A stretch of 64,000 nucleotides of DNA. Source: Didymella arachidicola (lineage: Eukaryota > Ascomycota > Dothideomycetes > Pleosporales > Didymellaceae). Shown piece by piece: positions 32,005-42,500 of the stretch (position 1 is its first letter; each line of letters opens with the position of its first letter). A model generated the notes under the pieces. It saw only the letters and a program-made list of their open reading frames with translations. It searched no databases and had not been told where the DNA came from. The position numbers and the translations under genes are program-made. The DNA is taken from positions 558,001-622,000 of the forward strand of contig CM049992.1 in the NCBI GenBank assembly GCA_016630955.3, given 5' to 3'.

Positions 32005-33868
32005 ACGTACATGTACAACGAGCGGACCGGTCAACGAGCGGGCCACTTTTGCCAAGACCACACCAAAACTCCCTCCCTACACTAATGCCTCCACAACAAG
32101 TACAGTTTAACGCGTCAAACGAGCGTCAGATACAGCTTGCGCTCCAAGCTCTCAAACAAGACGCGAATCTCTCAGAGCGACGCGCTGCAGCTATCTACAG
32201 CGTCTCTCGAACTACACTACACCAACGACGCGCTGGACGACCTTCACGCGTTAATATTATGGCCAACTTACGGAATCTAACCAGCGCTGAGGAGCAGGTG
32301 ATTGTTATGCGCATACTTGAGCTGGTTACGCGAGGAGAGTCCCCCCGGCTTGAATTTGTGGCTGATATGGCCAATTCTCTGCTGAAAGAGCGCAGTTTGG
32401 CCCCTGTTGGCCCAAGGTGGGCCAGCAGGTTTGTTTCGCGTCAGGAGGAGCTCAAAACAGTTTTTAATCGCAAGTATGACTACAAGCGAGCCCTCTGCGA
32501 GGACCCTGAGGTTATACAGGGCTGGTTCAACCTTGTAGCTACTACCAAAGTCAAGTATGGCATCCAGGACAACGACACGTACAACTTTGACGAGACAGGC
32601 TTCATGATGGGCCAGATATCCACCGGAGTTGTTGTAACAGATGCAGAGAAACTAGGACGAGCAAAGCAGGTCCAGCCAGGCAACCGGGAGTGGGTAACAG
32701 TCATTGAGGGCATTAATGCCACAGGATGGGCTATTCCACCCTACATCATCTTCAAAGCCCGCCAACACCAGTCCAGCTGGTACAAGGACAACAACCTGCC
32801 CCAAGATTGGAGTATTGCCATCTCTGAGAACGGCTGGACTACCAATGAGCTTGGTTTTGACTGGTTGAAGCACTTTGACAGGTATACAAAGGCGCGCACT
32901 GTTGGCAGCCACCGGTTGCTGATTATTGACGGTCATGGGAGCCACAACACTCCAGAATTCACGCAATACTGCAAGGATCAGAAGATTGTGATCCTATGCA
33001 TGCCTCCGCACTCATCGCACCTCCTTCAGCCACTTGATGTGGCTTGTTTTGGCCCTCTGAAGAAGGCGTACGGGGTTGAGGTTAATGAGCTTATGCGCAA
33101 CCGGATCAACCACATTACAAAGCAGGAGTTCCTCCCATGCTTTGTAGCGGCTCACAAGAAAGCTATTACCCCTAGCAACATTCAAGGAGGGTTCCGAGGG
33201 GCCGGATTGGCTCCCTTTGCCCCAGATCGCGTCATATTGGCCCTGGATGTGAAGCTGCGCACCCCATCGCCACCACTCCCCCAAAACAGCCCGCTCTGGC
33301 AGTCGCAAACCCCAAGCAATACCCTGGAATTTGGGTCGCAATCAACGCTTGTGAAGAAGAGGATTCAGACGCATGTTAATAGCTCACCAACCTCTATAGT
33401 TGAAGCGTTTGAGAAGGTCTCAAAGGGGGCAGCAATTATTGCGCACAAGCTGGTTTTGGCACAACAGGAGATTACTGAGCTTCGAGCGGCTAATAAGGCC
33501 GCCACGCGACGTAAATCGCACAAAAGAAAGCGTATTCAAGCTAAGGGAAGCCTTGCGGTTGAAGAGGGCCAGCGGATAGCTGCTCTGCAGGAGTTTAGCG
33601 CGCGTAGTGATGGTAAGAAGGCAAAGAAGCAGGTTCGGGCTGAAGGAGGTGAACCATCCCAACGACGCTGTGGACGGTGCGGAGAGAGTGGGCACAACGC
33701 GCGAACGTGCAAGAATGCTGTAGAAGAGGTCTCTTAGTAATATTACAGCTTGTTTTGCCTTATGCAGCGCCAGTTTGTAGTGTTTTGGGCCATAATAGGG
33801 GGAGTTTTGGTGTGGTCTTGGCAAAAGTGGCCCGCTCGTTGACCGGTCCGCTCGTTGTACATGTACGT
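32005..33868 (+). mobile_element. Fot1/pogo-like transposon, copy E (full length, 1864 bp, ORF intact)
   Basis: TA at 32003-32004 and 33869-33870. The inverted ends are identical over about 65 bp: ACGTACATGTACA, then ACGAGCGGACC, spacer GGTCA, ACGAGCGGGCCAC, then TTTTGCCAAGACCACACC. Identical ends plus an intact gene mark it as young and potentially autonomous. Confidence 0.96.
32085..33737 (+). CDS. Intact pogo/Fot1 transposase (copy E), DD35D
   Basis: 550 residues, no intron. Domains in order: HTH_psq-like (about residues 8-50, QLALQALKQDANLSERRAA), CENP-B-type HTH (about 60-135), then the DDE core. The three acidic residues are D169 (NFDETGFMMG), D282 (LLIIDGHGSHN) and D318 (LLQPLDVACF), giving 35 residues between the last two. 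A coiled or helical stretch (VLAQQEITELRAANKAATRR) and basic KRKRIQ precede a CCHC knuckle near residues 530-545 (CGRCGESGHNARTC, CX2CX4HX4C). The start matches its homologues and lies 80 bp inside the left end. Closest copies are A and D. It could in principle supply transposase to those broken relatives. Confidence 0.96.
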   Translation: MPPQQVQFNASNERQIQLALQALKQDANLSERRAAAIYSVSRTTLHQRRAGRPSRVNIMANLRNLTSAEEQVIVMRILELVTRGESPRLEFVADMANSLLKERSLAPVGPRWASRFVSRQEELKTVFNRKYDYKRALCEDPEVIQGWFNLVATTKVKYGIQDNDTYNFDETGFMMGQISTGVVVTDAEKLGRAKQVQPGNREWVTVIEGINATGWAIPPYIIFKARQHQSSWYKDNNLPQDWSIAISENGWTTNELGFDWLKHFDRYTKARTVGSHRLLIIDGHGSHNTPEFTQYCKDQKIVILCMPPHSSHLLQPLDVACFGPLKKAYGVEVNELMRNRINHITKQEFLPCFVAAHKKAITPSNIQGGFRGAGLAPFAPDRVILALDVKLRTPSPPLPQNSPLWQSQTPSNTLEFGSQSTLVKKRIQTHVNSSPTSIVEAFEKVSKGAAIIAHKLVLAQQEITELRAANKAATRRKSHKRKRIQAKGSLAVEEGQRIAALQEFSARSDGKKAKKQVRAEGGEPSQRRCGRCGESGHNARTCKNAVEEVS

Positions 33869-33870
33869 TA

Positions 33871-34148
33871 GCGTGTCTTAACAGCTGTATAGTTAGGCTA
33901 ACTTTACTTAAGGATAAAGCCGTAACTATACTATATACTATAGGTCTTAAGTGCGTTATACGCTTCTTTATATAAGCTGTAGAATAGATCTAGAGGGGAG
34001 GCTATATCCTCTATACTAAGATATAAAGTAAATTAATAAGATTGCTTTAGTCCCCTTCGTGCTTAGTCTGTTGCAAAGACGCGCTAATCTTGCAATAATT
34101 TCGTGTTGTGGAGTTATATGCTAAGCTATGTTAAGCGATTAATTTCCG
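33871..34148. other. AT-rich relic between copy E and the second-family right terminus
   Basis: About 280 bp of AT/TA-rich non-coding DNA, presumed interior of the decayed second-family element. Confidence 0.4.
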
Positions 34149-34223
34149 CTAGGTTAGCGTTGGGGACAAATCTCATCTTGGGGACAAATCTCAGCAGCCG
34201 GCCCACTTACCCGTAATGTACGT
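34149..34223 (-). repeat. Right terminus of the second element family
   Basis: Read inward from 34223 on the minus strand: ACGTACATTACGGGTAAG, then TGGGCCGGCTGCT, then two copies of GAGATTTGTCCCCAA and CGCTA. TA follows at 34224-34225. It shares the outer ACGTAC..ACGGG block with the pogo elements but not the inner TTTTGCCAAGACC block. It pairs in sequence and orientation with 24760-24836. Confidence 0.65.
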
Positions 34224-34230
34224 TATTATA

Positions 34231-35683
34231 ACGTACCCCACGGGCGAGCTGATCAACGGGCGAGCTGATCACTTTTGCCAAGACCCCACCAAAACCTGAC
34301 CCATTATGGCCCAAAACACCACACTCTGGCCCTGCAAGGTGCTGCGCGGCCTAGAATATTATTCAGAGACCTCTTCTACATCTTGCTTACACTTCGCGCG
34401 TTGTGCCCTGTCTGATTGCACCTTCCACAGCGCCTTTGGGTTGGCTCACCCTCTTGACCACGCACCTGCTTCTTTGCCCTCTTTCTATCACTACGCGCCC
34501 CAAACTCCTTTAGAGCAGTCAGTCGCTGGCCCTCCTTAATTGTTAGGCTTTCCTCTGCCTTAATTCGCTTTCTTTTGTGTGATCTGCGTTGCGTAGCTGC
34601 CTCAGCAGCTGCTTCAAGTTCACAAATGCGCTTTTGCGCTAAAACCAGCTTATGCGATAAAACAGCTCCCCCCTTTGCGTAGTGCTCAAGCGCGCTTAGC
34701 ACAGAATTAGGTGAGCTACCCTGCTGTGCCTTGTACTTGTCTCGAATCAGAGCAGATTGCGACCTAAATTCCAGGGTATTGCTTGGTGTTTGCGACTGCC
34801 AGGGCTCGTTGCTGGCAGGGAGTTGTGGTGAAGGCGTGCGCAGCTTCACATCAAGGCCCATTATGACCCGTTGTGGGTCACAAGGAACTAATCTAGCACC
34901 TCGGAACCCTCCTTGGATGTTGCTAGTAGTAAACACTGCATTATAGGCTGCTTTGAAGCATGGCAGGAACTCAGTCTTTGTAATGTGGCTGATCCGGTTG
35001 CGCATAAGCATTTCAGCTTGGCGCCCATACGCCTGCTTCAAAGGGGCAAAACAGCCTACATCCAGTGGCTGTAGGAGGTGTGATAAGTGCGGAGGCATAC
35101 ATAGGGTAACAATCTTGTTATCCTTGCAGTATTGCTGGAATTGGAGCGAGTTGTGGCTCTCATGGCCGTCAATAATCAGCAGTCGGTGGGTACCAACAGT
35201 ACGCTCCTTTGTATGCGCGTCAAAGTGCTTCAACCACTCAAAGCCAAGCTCATTAGTAGTCCAGCCGTTATTAGAGACTCCAATAACCCAATCCTGGGGC
35301 AGGTCCTCCTCTTTGTACCAGCCAGAGAGGTGGTGACGCGCCTTGAAGATAATAAAGGGTGGAATAGCCCATCCTTTGGCATTCACACCCTGTATGACCG
35401 TTGTCCACTCCCGGTTGCCTGCCTGGACTGCCTTTGGTCTTCCTCGTCTCTCTGAAGCTGTAACAACTGCTCTAGTGGATATCTGACCCATTATAAAGCC
35501 TGTCTCATCGAAATTGTACGTGTCTTCATCCTGGATGCCGTACTTGACTTTACTGTTGGCTACCAGGCTAAACCAGCCCTGCACAAGCCCAGAATCCTCG
35601 CAGAGGGCTCTCTTGTAGTCGTACTTGCGATTAAACTTCACTTTGAGCTCTGGTTGACGCTTTACAAACGTACTGGGCCAGCG
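34231..35683 (-). mobile_element. Fot1/pogo-like transposon, copy F (truncated)
   Basis: The left end (transposase 3' side) is complete, after TA at 34229-34230: ACGTACCCCACGGGCG, with the pair CGGGCGAGCTGATCA twice. Homology to the other copies stops at about 35683 inside the N-terminal third of the transposase, so the right TIR and about 140 codons are missing. Confidence 0.88.
34376..35683 (-). pseudogene. Transposase of copy F, 5'-truncated and frameshifted at the 3' end
   Basis: The reading frame runs from WPSTFVKRQPELKVKFNRKYD through the catalytic motifs (NFDETGFIMG, LIIDGHESHN, QPLDVGCF) without stops. The N-terminal HTH_psq and part of the CENP-B-like region are replaced by unrelated sequence upstream. 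Near the C-terminus a one-base loss converts the knuckle ending ARTC into ARSVSKM, removing the last Cys. The catalytic region is very similar to copy B. Confidence 0.9.
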
Positions 35684-36591
35684 ACGGGTTCGGCAGCTAA
35701 CGATTGACACTCGAAGCCCTAGCCTCGTAGCCAAGGGCATCGTCGCTGAATCCAAAGTAAGCGTCCTGAAGCTCTCATACAGACCATCTTACTTTCTGGC
35801 ACTCCTCAAAGCTCCATGAAGTTACTATCCTTACAACATCCACGAACATGATATGAATCAGTCCGTCAAGTCCACAAGAGACCGTACGATCGCTACCTTG
35901 ATGGAATTCTGCAGTCTCAACCACTTCAACTAATTCTGAAGCCGCAGTCTTTGCTCGTCCCAAGAAGCAATGGTACACGTTGTGTATATACCAGAAAATA
36001 TCGCAGAGAAGATCACGCATGAGAGTCCGGACACAATGTGCGCACTGCTGTGATTTACAGATATTGATCAAGCGGGAACCATAGTAGCAACCATAGAATC
36101 TATTTAGGTTGATTATGAACCTACGTCATACCTTTCTAGCTTCGCGGTTGCGTAAGCAGCTTCACGCGGCACAGAAGATGAGACCATGCCATGGACGGAA
36201 GTCTCAACGTCCCGTAATGACATTAGCTCTCAAATATGTGCGGTGTAATCGACTTACTTAGCTGAGTTTCACCCCAGAAAAAGCACCTACCACCAATACC
36301 ACATCACGAGTGCAAAAATACGCCTTGAAGCCAGAGAACACAAGCTCCAGTACGGTCAACCAGAAAGCACGGGTTCTGGTGCCGATATGACAACGAGCGG
36401 CGTCGGCCCAGCGTTGGAGTACACGAGCTCCATCTGGATCCGAGAATGTCTCAAGTTGGCGCTGGAGAACACGAGCTCCAGGGCGGACGAGCGAAAGCTC
36501 GACTCGCAGGCCGGCGAACACGAGCTGCAACGGCGGCGAGGAGTTACATCACGATAGAGCAGAGCATGATACTTACGCGTAAAGCAATACG
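35684..36591. other. Intergenic with small GAACACGAGCTCCAG-type repeats
   Basis: No convincing gene; a 98-codon minus-strand ORF at 35775-36071 has no recognisable domain. Four imperfect copies of a short near-palindromic motif around GAACACGAGCTCCAG occur at about 36335, 36412, 36462 and 36503, just beyond the 3' end of the giant WSC gene. Confidence 0.5.
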
Positions 36592-39500
36592 TTACTTTGG
36601 TAAAGCAGAATCCCGAGCAAGGATTCTACAGAGCATGGAGCGTTTCACAGAGCAGAGTGTGTGCGTCCTTCCAACAAAGGAGATATGTGGACGCACCTGA
36701 ATTATCGATGGGTCGATAGCCACAGAGGCAAATACATTCCCAAGAATGTCACCGTTGGGGCTGGTTGGGTTATCTTGTCCACCGCATCGCTCCGTAGGAT
36801 TGTTGGGGCAAGGCAGGTTGCAGTCAGTCTGGTTAACTGGAGATGTTGCAGGGGCAATGTTACTGCAATAGCATGATGCGCCGTTTACCAGTGAATAGAG
36901 GAAGCTGGCTTCGCGACATTGTCCGTAACACTTGCTACCGCTGTTGCTTACGACAGCGTCCTGTGCGTACGAGAATTGACGACCACCGGAGATGGCATTG
37001 AGGATGAATGTGCTGGCACGGACGCACCCGCCAATGTAGCTTCCATTAGGTCCAGTTGGTCCCGTGATATTGGTGTCAGGTGTGGGCGGAAGCGTAAGAA
37101 CAGGTGGTGGGCCTGCAGCATACACTGTGACCAACTGTGTAAGATCTGCAGCGGTGTTGATGGCTGAGGCCGTACCACCGCAGGCTTCCAGGGCATTGCC
37201 ATTGCACGATGTCGAGCAAAGACCAATACCGGCTTCCAAGCTTGACGAGGGTGCAATGTTGGAAGCGTAGCAAGTGTCACCTTGCAAGGCAGCATACCGG
37301 AGATTTTGAGCCGTGGCGGCGGCCGAGCAAGCCTCGATACCCGCAATGCCAGATACTACAAAGGTAGCAGTGCGGGTAAAGTCATTGCCAAAGAAGCAGC
37401 CGTCGTACTGGTAGCCGTTGGGAGCAGGGCGCAACGGCAGAGGAACGACGCTATTCGAGGTGACCAAACGCTTGTAGATGCTATAGCTGTCATCTGTTGG
37501 GTTGCCGCAAAAGAGAGCAGAATCGCCTGCGCAGGGCGTGGTGCACTTTGTCGATCCTGAGCTCGCGGGTGGAGGTGTCACACTGCAGTAACACGCACCT
37601 CCGATTATAGAAGAATAGTCAGCACCTCGTGTCACACACAACCCAATGCAGACTTGAGCACTCATAGCCACTTGAATAGATCCAACAGCCGGTAAAGCTA
37701 GGGTTAGAGCTCCGTTGAATAGATTGTTGGAGGTGAAGCATCCGAATTCTTGCCAGCCGCGCACGTTGGGATCGTTTGGTGACAGGTGCTGAGCTGCATC
37801 GTTGATTGCCTTGGCGATGACCGCAGGAGCGGTTGCAAGGAGATCAAGATCGCTGGGCTTGAGAATATCAGGAATGGAATCGTTCGTCAGATCAATTGTT
37901 GACGGTGGAGTTGTGCCGGGCTGTGCTGGGACAGGGTTGCTGGGCGCTGTGACCGGGGGCGAGGAGATCACCGGAAGACCTGTCAGGGGATCAAAGGGCA
38001 GGCCGGTGTTCGGGTTGATTGGGAAGTTTGTTGCGCGATCAATGAGGAGGGGACTATGAGTGAGATCGTCATAAAGTCGGCCATCAAACGGTGACTTTGG
38101 GAAACCGGAAAGGGGGTCAATGGGGAAATTCAAAACCGGGTCAATAGGCAACAAGGCCCCGTTCCGAGGATCGTAGAATTGACCAAGCGAGTCTGTCAGG
38201 AAGCCCGTCACTGGGTCGAGCACAAGGCCACCAGATGGCAAAGGAACATTGGGTGTTCCTGCACTCGGCACACCGTTTGTTGTGTTCGGCAACAAGGGCG
38301 TGTCCGGCACTTGGACAACAGCCAGTCCGGTGGACGTATCGATGGGCAGGTTGTTGAGAGGCGAGATAGGGAAGCCCGACAAGGGATCAATTGGCAAGGC
38401 ATTTCCAGTCAGCGGGTCGTAGTATGTATTTGTCGCAGGGTCTTTCAGGAAGTTCGTGATCGGGTCTAATGTAGCCCAAAGTGGGGCTTGGTTTGTAGGC
38501 AAAGGATTTTCGACGCTGGGGAGGTCTGTCGGCAAAATTGTCGGCAGATCGGTAGGTGGAGGTAGTATAACGCTAGGGGAAGTCGAAGCAATACCTGTTG
38601 GTAAATCAACACCAGGAGGCAAGTCAACCCCCGATACACTGGGCGGAGAGATGGGTAGACTACTAGGCAAGCCAACTGGAGGAACGTTCGGCAATGAGAT
38701 TGGTAGGTTGCTGGGCAAGCCTTCTGCACCAGTCGAAACCCCTGTGGGCAGGTCAACCGCAGGGACAATTGGAAGACCTGTAGGCAAGTCAACCGCAGGG
38801 ACGCTCGGCAGAGAGATAGGCAGGTTGCTCGGCAAGCCGCCTGCAGGCACACCGCTTGGAAGCCCTGTTGGCAAGTCACCCGTGGGAATGCTCGGCAGAG
38901 AGTTGGGTAGACTACTAGGCAAGCCAACTGGAGGAACGTTCGGCAATGAGATTGGTAGGTTGCTGGGCAAGCCTTCTGCACCAGTCGAAACCCCTGTGGG
39001 CAGGTCAACCGCAGGGACAATTGGAAGACCTGTAGGCAAGTCAACCGCAGGGACGCTCGGCAGAGAGATAGGCAGGTTGCTCGGCAAGCCGCCTGCAGGC
39101 ACACTGCCTGGAAGACCAGTAGGCAAATCAGCTGGAGAGATGTTGGTCAGAGAGGTTGGTAGATCACCAGGCAAACCGACCGCAGGCACACCTGTAGGCA
39201 AATTGCCCACAGGGATACTTGGCAGAGAGAGTGTAGGCAAGTTAACCTCAGGGACACTTGGCAGAGAAATCGGCAGAGAGATTGGCAGATCCCCGGGCAA
39301 GCCAATCTCAGGCACGTCGCTTGGTAGAGCTGGGACATTTGGCAGAGAGATTGGTAGATCGCCAGGCAAGCCAATATCAGGCACGCCTGTGGGCAAACCA
39401 ATCTCAGGTATGCCTGTAGGCAAGTCAACCATAGGTGCACTCGGTAGAGAGATTGGTAGACCACTAAGTAAGCCGCCTACAGGCACATCGCTTGGTAGAG

Positions 39501-42500
39501 CTGGGACAAGGATTCCATCTCCGAGGCCTTGTGAACCCAAACCCGCTCCACCAAAGTTTGGAAGCCCAATTGGTGGGATGTTGACAGGCGGGAGAATCAC
39601 ACCAGCGCCTCCAGCTGAGCCAGTATTCACACCGCCGATCGGAGTGTCGACCCCGAGTCCGCCGGCACTACCTGCACCGATTACAACACCAGGAAGAGAG
39701 ATACCCGGCAGAATTGGTACGGTGCTGACACTTGGCGTGGACGGAAGGTCTGTTGGGGTTGTACCGCTAGGTAGCTGAGACGCTGGCAGCTGAGCATTAG
39801 GTAAGTCTGGAGTAAGATCGTTGATCAGCTCTCCTCCGGTGTTCCCGACAGTACCGACAGCACCACCTACACCTTGAGAGATGTCGTTCACTGGGTCTCC
39901 GGTACCAGCGCCAGGGGCGTTGATAACTCCGCCAACAGTGTTGCCAGCGTTATCAACAAGGCCTCCGATGCCGTTTGCGGCGTCCGTGATTGGATTGCCA
40001 GAGCCGACGGGGATAGTTTCACCGGGGAACAGGCCTCCTACAGCCGTGTCAATTGGGTTGGTGCCAGTCTCTCCTATGTTCGGCAAGCCGAAGGGAGGAT
40101 CTGTCAGAATAGGATCGAGGATCCCGCCGGAATTGAGTATGTTTGGGATATCCCCCACGCTTGGAAGTTCGTCAACGGTGGGAATGGGAGGTAGGGTCGG
40201 CAGAGCACTACCCAAATTATCGACAATGCTGGGAACGATATCGACAAGCCCATCCGCACCCGGAAGGCCTGAGGGGATGTCACCAAGATCCGGTGCGCCT
40301 GTAGGCACGACAGGAAGCCCAGAAATCGGCAGGTCTCCAAGAAGATCGGGTACAACATCTCCCACATTTCCGTTGACTAGGTCCGGGACGAGCTGGCCCA
40401 AGTCACCAGTGCCGGAGTCTGCCCCAGGGATCAGCTCACCAACGCTCGGTAGACCTGTTGGGTTCAAGATATCTCCGCCCGCAGGGGCCAGGCTTCCTGT
40501 TGGTAAATCACTCCCGATATTATCAATGACGGAAGGGATGATATCACCAAGCTGATCGACGCCGGGGAGGTCACTGAGAGGCGGCAGGACATTGCCGACA
40601 CCATCGACGATTGGAGCCACACCAGAAATGATGCCACCAAGAGGGTCGGCAGTGGGAAGGTCACCAATGATGCCAGCAGGCGAAGGAAGATCGCCCAGAG
40701 ATGGCAATGCTCCGAAATCAGGGCTTGTGGGAACGCCTTCATTGAGAAGGTCTCCAACGATGGGAACGTTGTCCAGAGCTCCAGTGGGGTTTGGTAGTGC
40801 AGATACGAGATCACCAAGATTGCCCAAACCCTCCGCAGGTTCGGCCAGGTTCGGCAGGTCTCCATTGAGAACATCCCCGACGACAGGCACGGAGCCAAGG
40901 CCCTCAGTCGGTAATGCAGGAAGGCCTCCAAGGATGTCTCCGACAGCCGGAACGGAGCCCAGTCCATCGCCGAGAGCTGGGAGTCCACCTGTATTCGGAA
41001 GAGATGGAGTACCTCCAAGAACGTCTCCGACAACAGGCAGAGAGCTAAGCCCATCGCCGAGAGAAGGAGTATCTCCACCAAGAATATCCCCGACAACAGG
41101 CAGAGAGCCAGGCTCGCCCGTAGGAATGAGGCCACCAAGACCCGGAAGCGAAGGGCTACCGCCCAAACCAGGCAGGTTTCCAATGGGTGAACCAGGGCTT
41201 GGCAAGCCGCCCAGAATGTCTGGAATGACCTGTTCAACGTTGCCGCTGATAGCATCCGGGACGACATCCGTAAGATCACCCCCAGTATTCGGTACGCCGC
41301 CGAGGATATCATCGACAACGCCAACAGGGTTCAGACCGACGAGATCGGAGGGCAAATTGCCCAGATTGCCGGTCTCGGTAGGCAGAAGATTACCTGGATC
41401 GAGCAACCCACCAAGTCCACCAAGTCCACCAAGAGCGCCACTTGGGTCGATACCACCGGAGCCAGGAACAGCGCCACCAACGTCAGGGATTGAGGGAAGT
41501 CCGCCTGGAACTAAGCCACCGTTGAGAAGCTCTCCCACGGGAAGATTGTCTACGATGCTGGGGATGGCGTTCTCGAGCGAGCCAAGCTCAGCACCGACTC
41601 CAGCACCAACGCCACCACCAACGCCCAATGAGAGCGAAGGCAGAGTGGAGCCGGGACTGTCAAGACTTGGAAGGGGTAAGGCAGTGCCAAGATTGTCGAC
41701 ATTCGGAAGAGGAAGGTTAGACAGTTCATCGGTGAGATCTGGCAGACCACCTGCGAGATCAGGCAGACCACCTGCGAGATCAGGAAGATCACCTGCAAGA
41801 CCACCTACAAGATCTGGCAGACTAGCTAGACCACCTACAGGATCAGGTAGACCACCTGCAAGATCAGGTAGACCGCCTGCAAGATCAGGTAGACCACCTG
41901 CAAGATCGGGTAGACTAGGTAGACCATCTGTAATATCTGGCAGACCACCTGCAATGTCTGGCAGACCACCTGCGAGATCAGGAAGACCACCTGCGAGATC
42001 AGGTAGACTAGGTAGATCACCTGTAATATCTGGCAGACCACCTGCAATGTCTGGCAGACCACCTGCAATGTCTGGCAGACCACCTGCGAGATCAGGAAGA
42101 CCACCTGCGAGATCAGGAAGACCACCTGCGAGATCAGGAAGACCACCTGCGAGATCAGGTAGACTAGGTAGATCACCTGTAATATCTGGCAGACCACCTG
42201 CAATGTCTGGCAGACCACCTGCGAGATCAGGAAGACCACCTGCGAGATCAGGAAGACCACCTGCGAGATCAGGAAGACCACCTGCGAGATCAGGAAGACC
42301 ACCTGCGAGATCAGGTAGACTAGGTAGATCACCTGTAATATCTGGCAGACCACCTGCAATGTCTGGCAGACCACCTGCGAGATCAGGAAGACCACCTGCG
42401 AGATCAGGTAGACTAGGTAGATCACCTGTAATATCTGGCAGACCACCTGCAATGTCTGGCAGACCACCTGCGAGATCAGGAAGACCACCTGCGAGATCAG

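Noticed and set aside
24760..34223. CRISPR-like array from the spaced direct repeats
   Set aside because: The repeats are transposon ends in a eukaryotic genome, with few units and coding elements between them.
35775..36071. 98-aa minus-strand ORF beside copy F
   Set aside because: Protein-like in places but not recognisable, short, and at a rearranged border; insufficient to call a gene.
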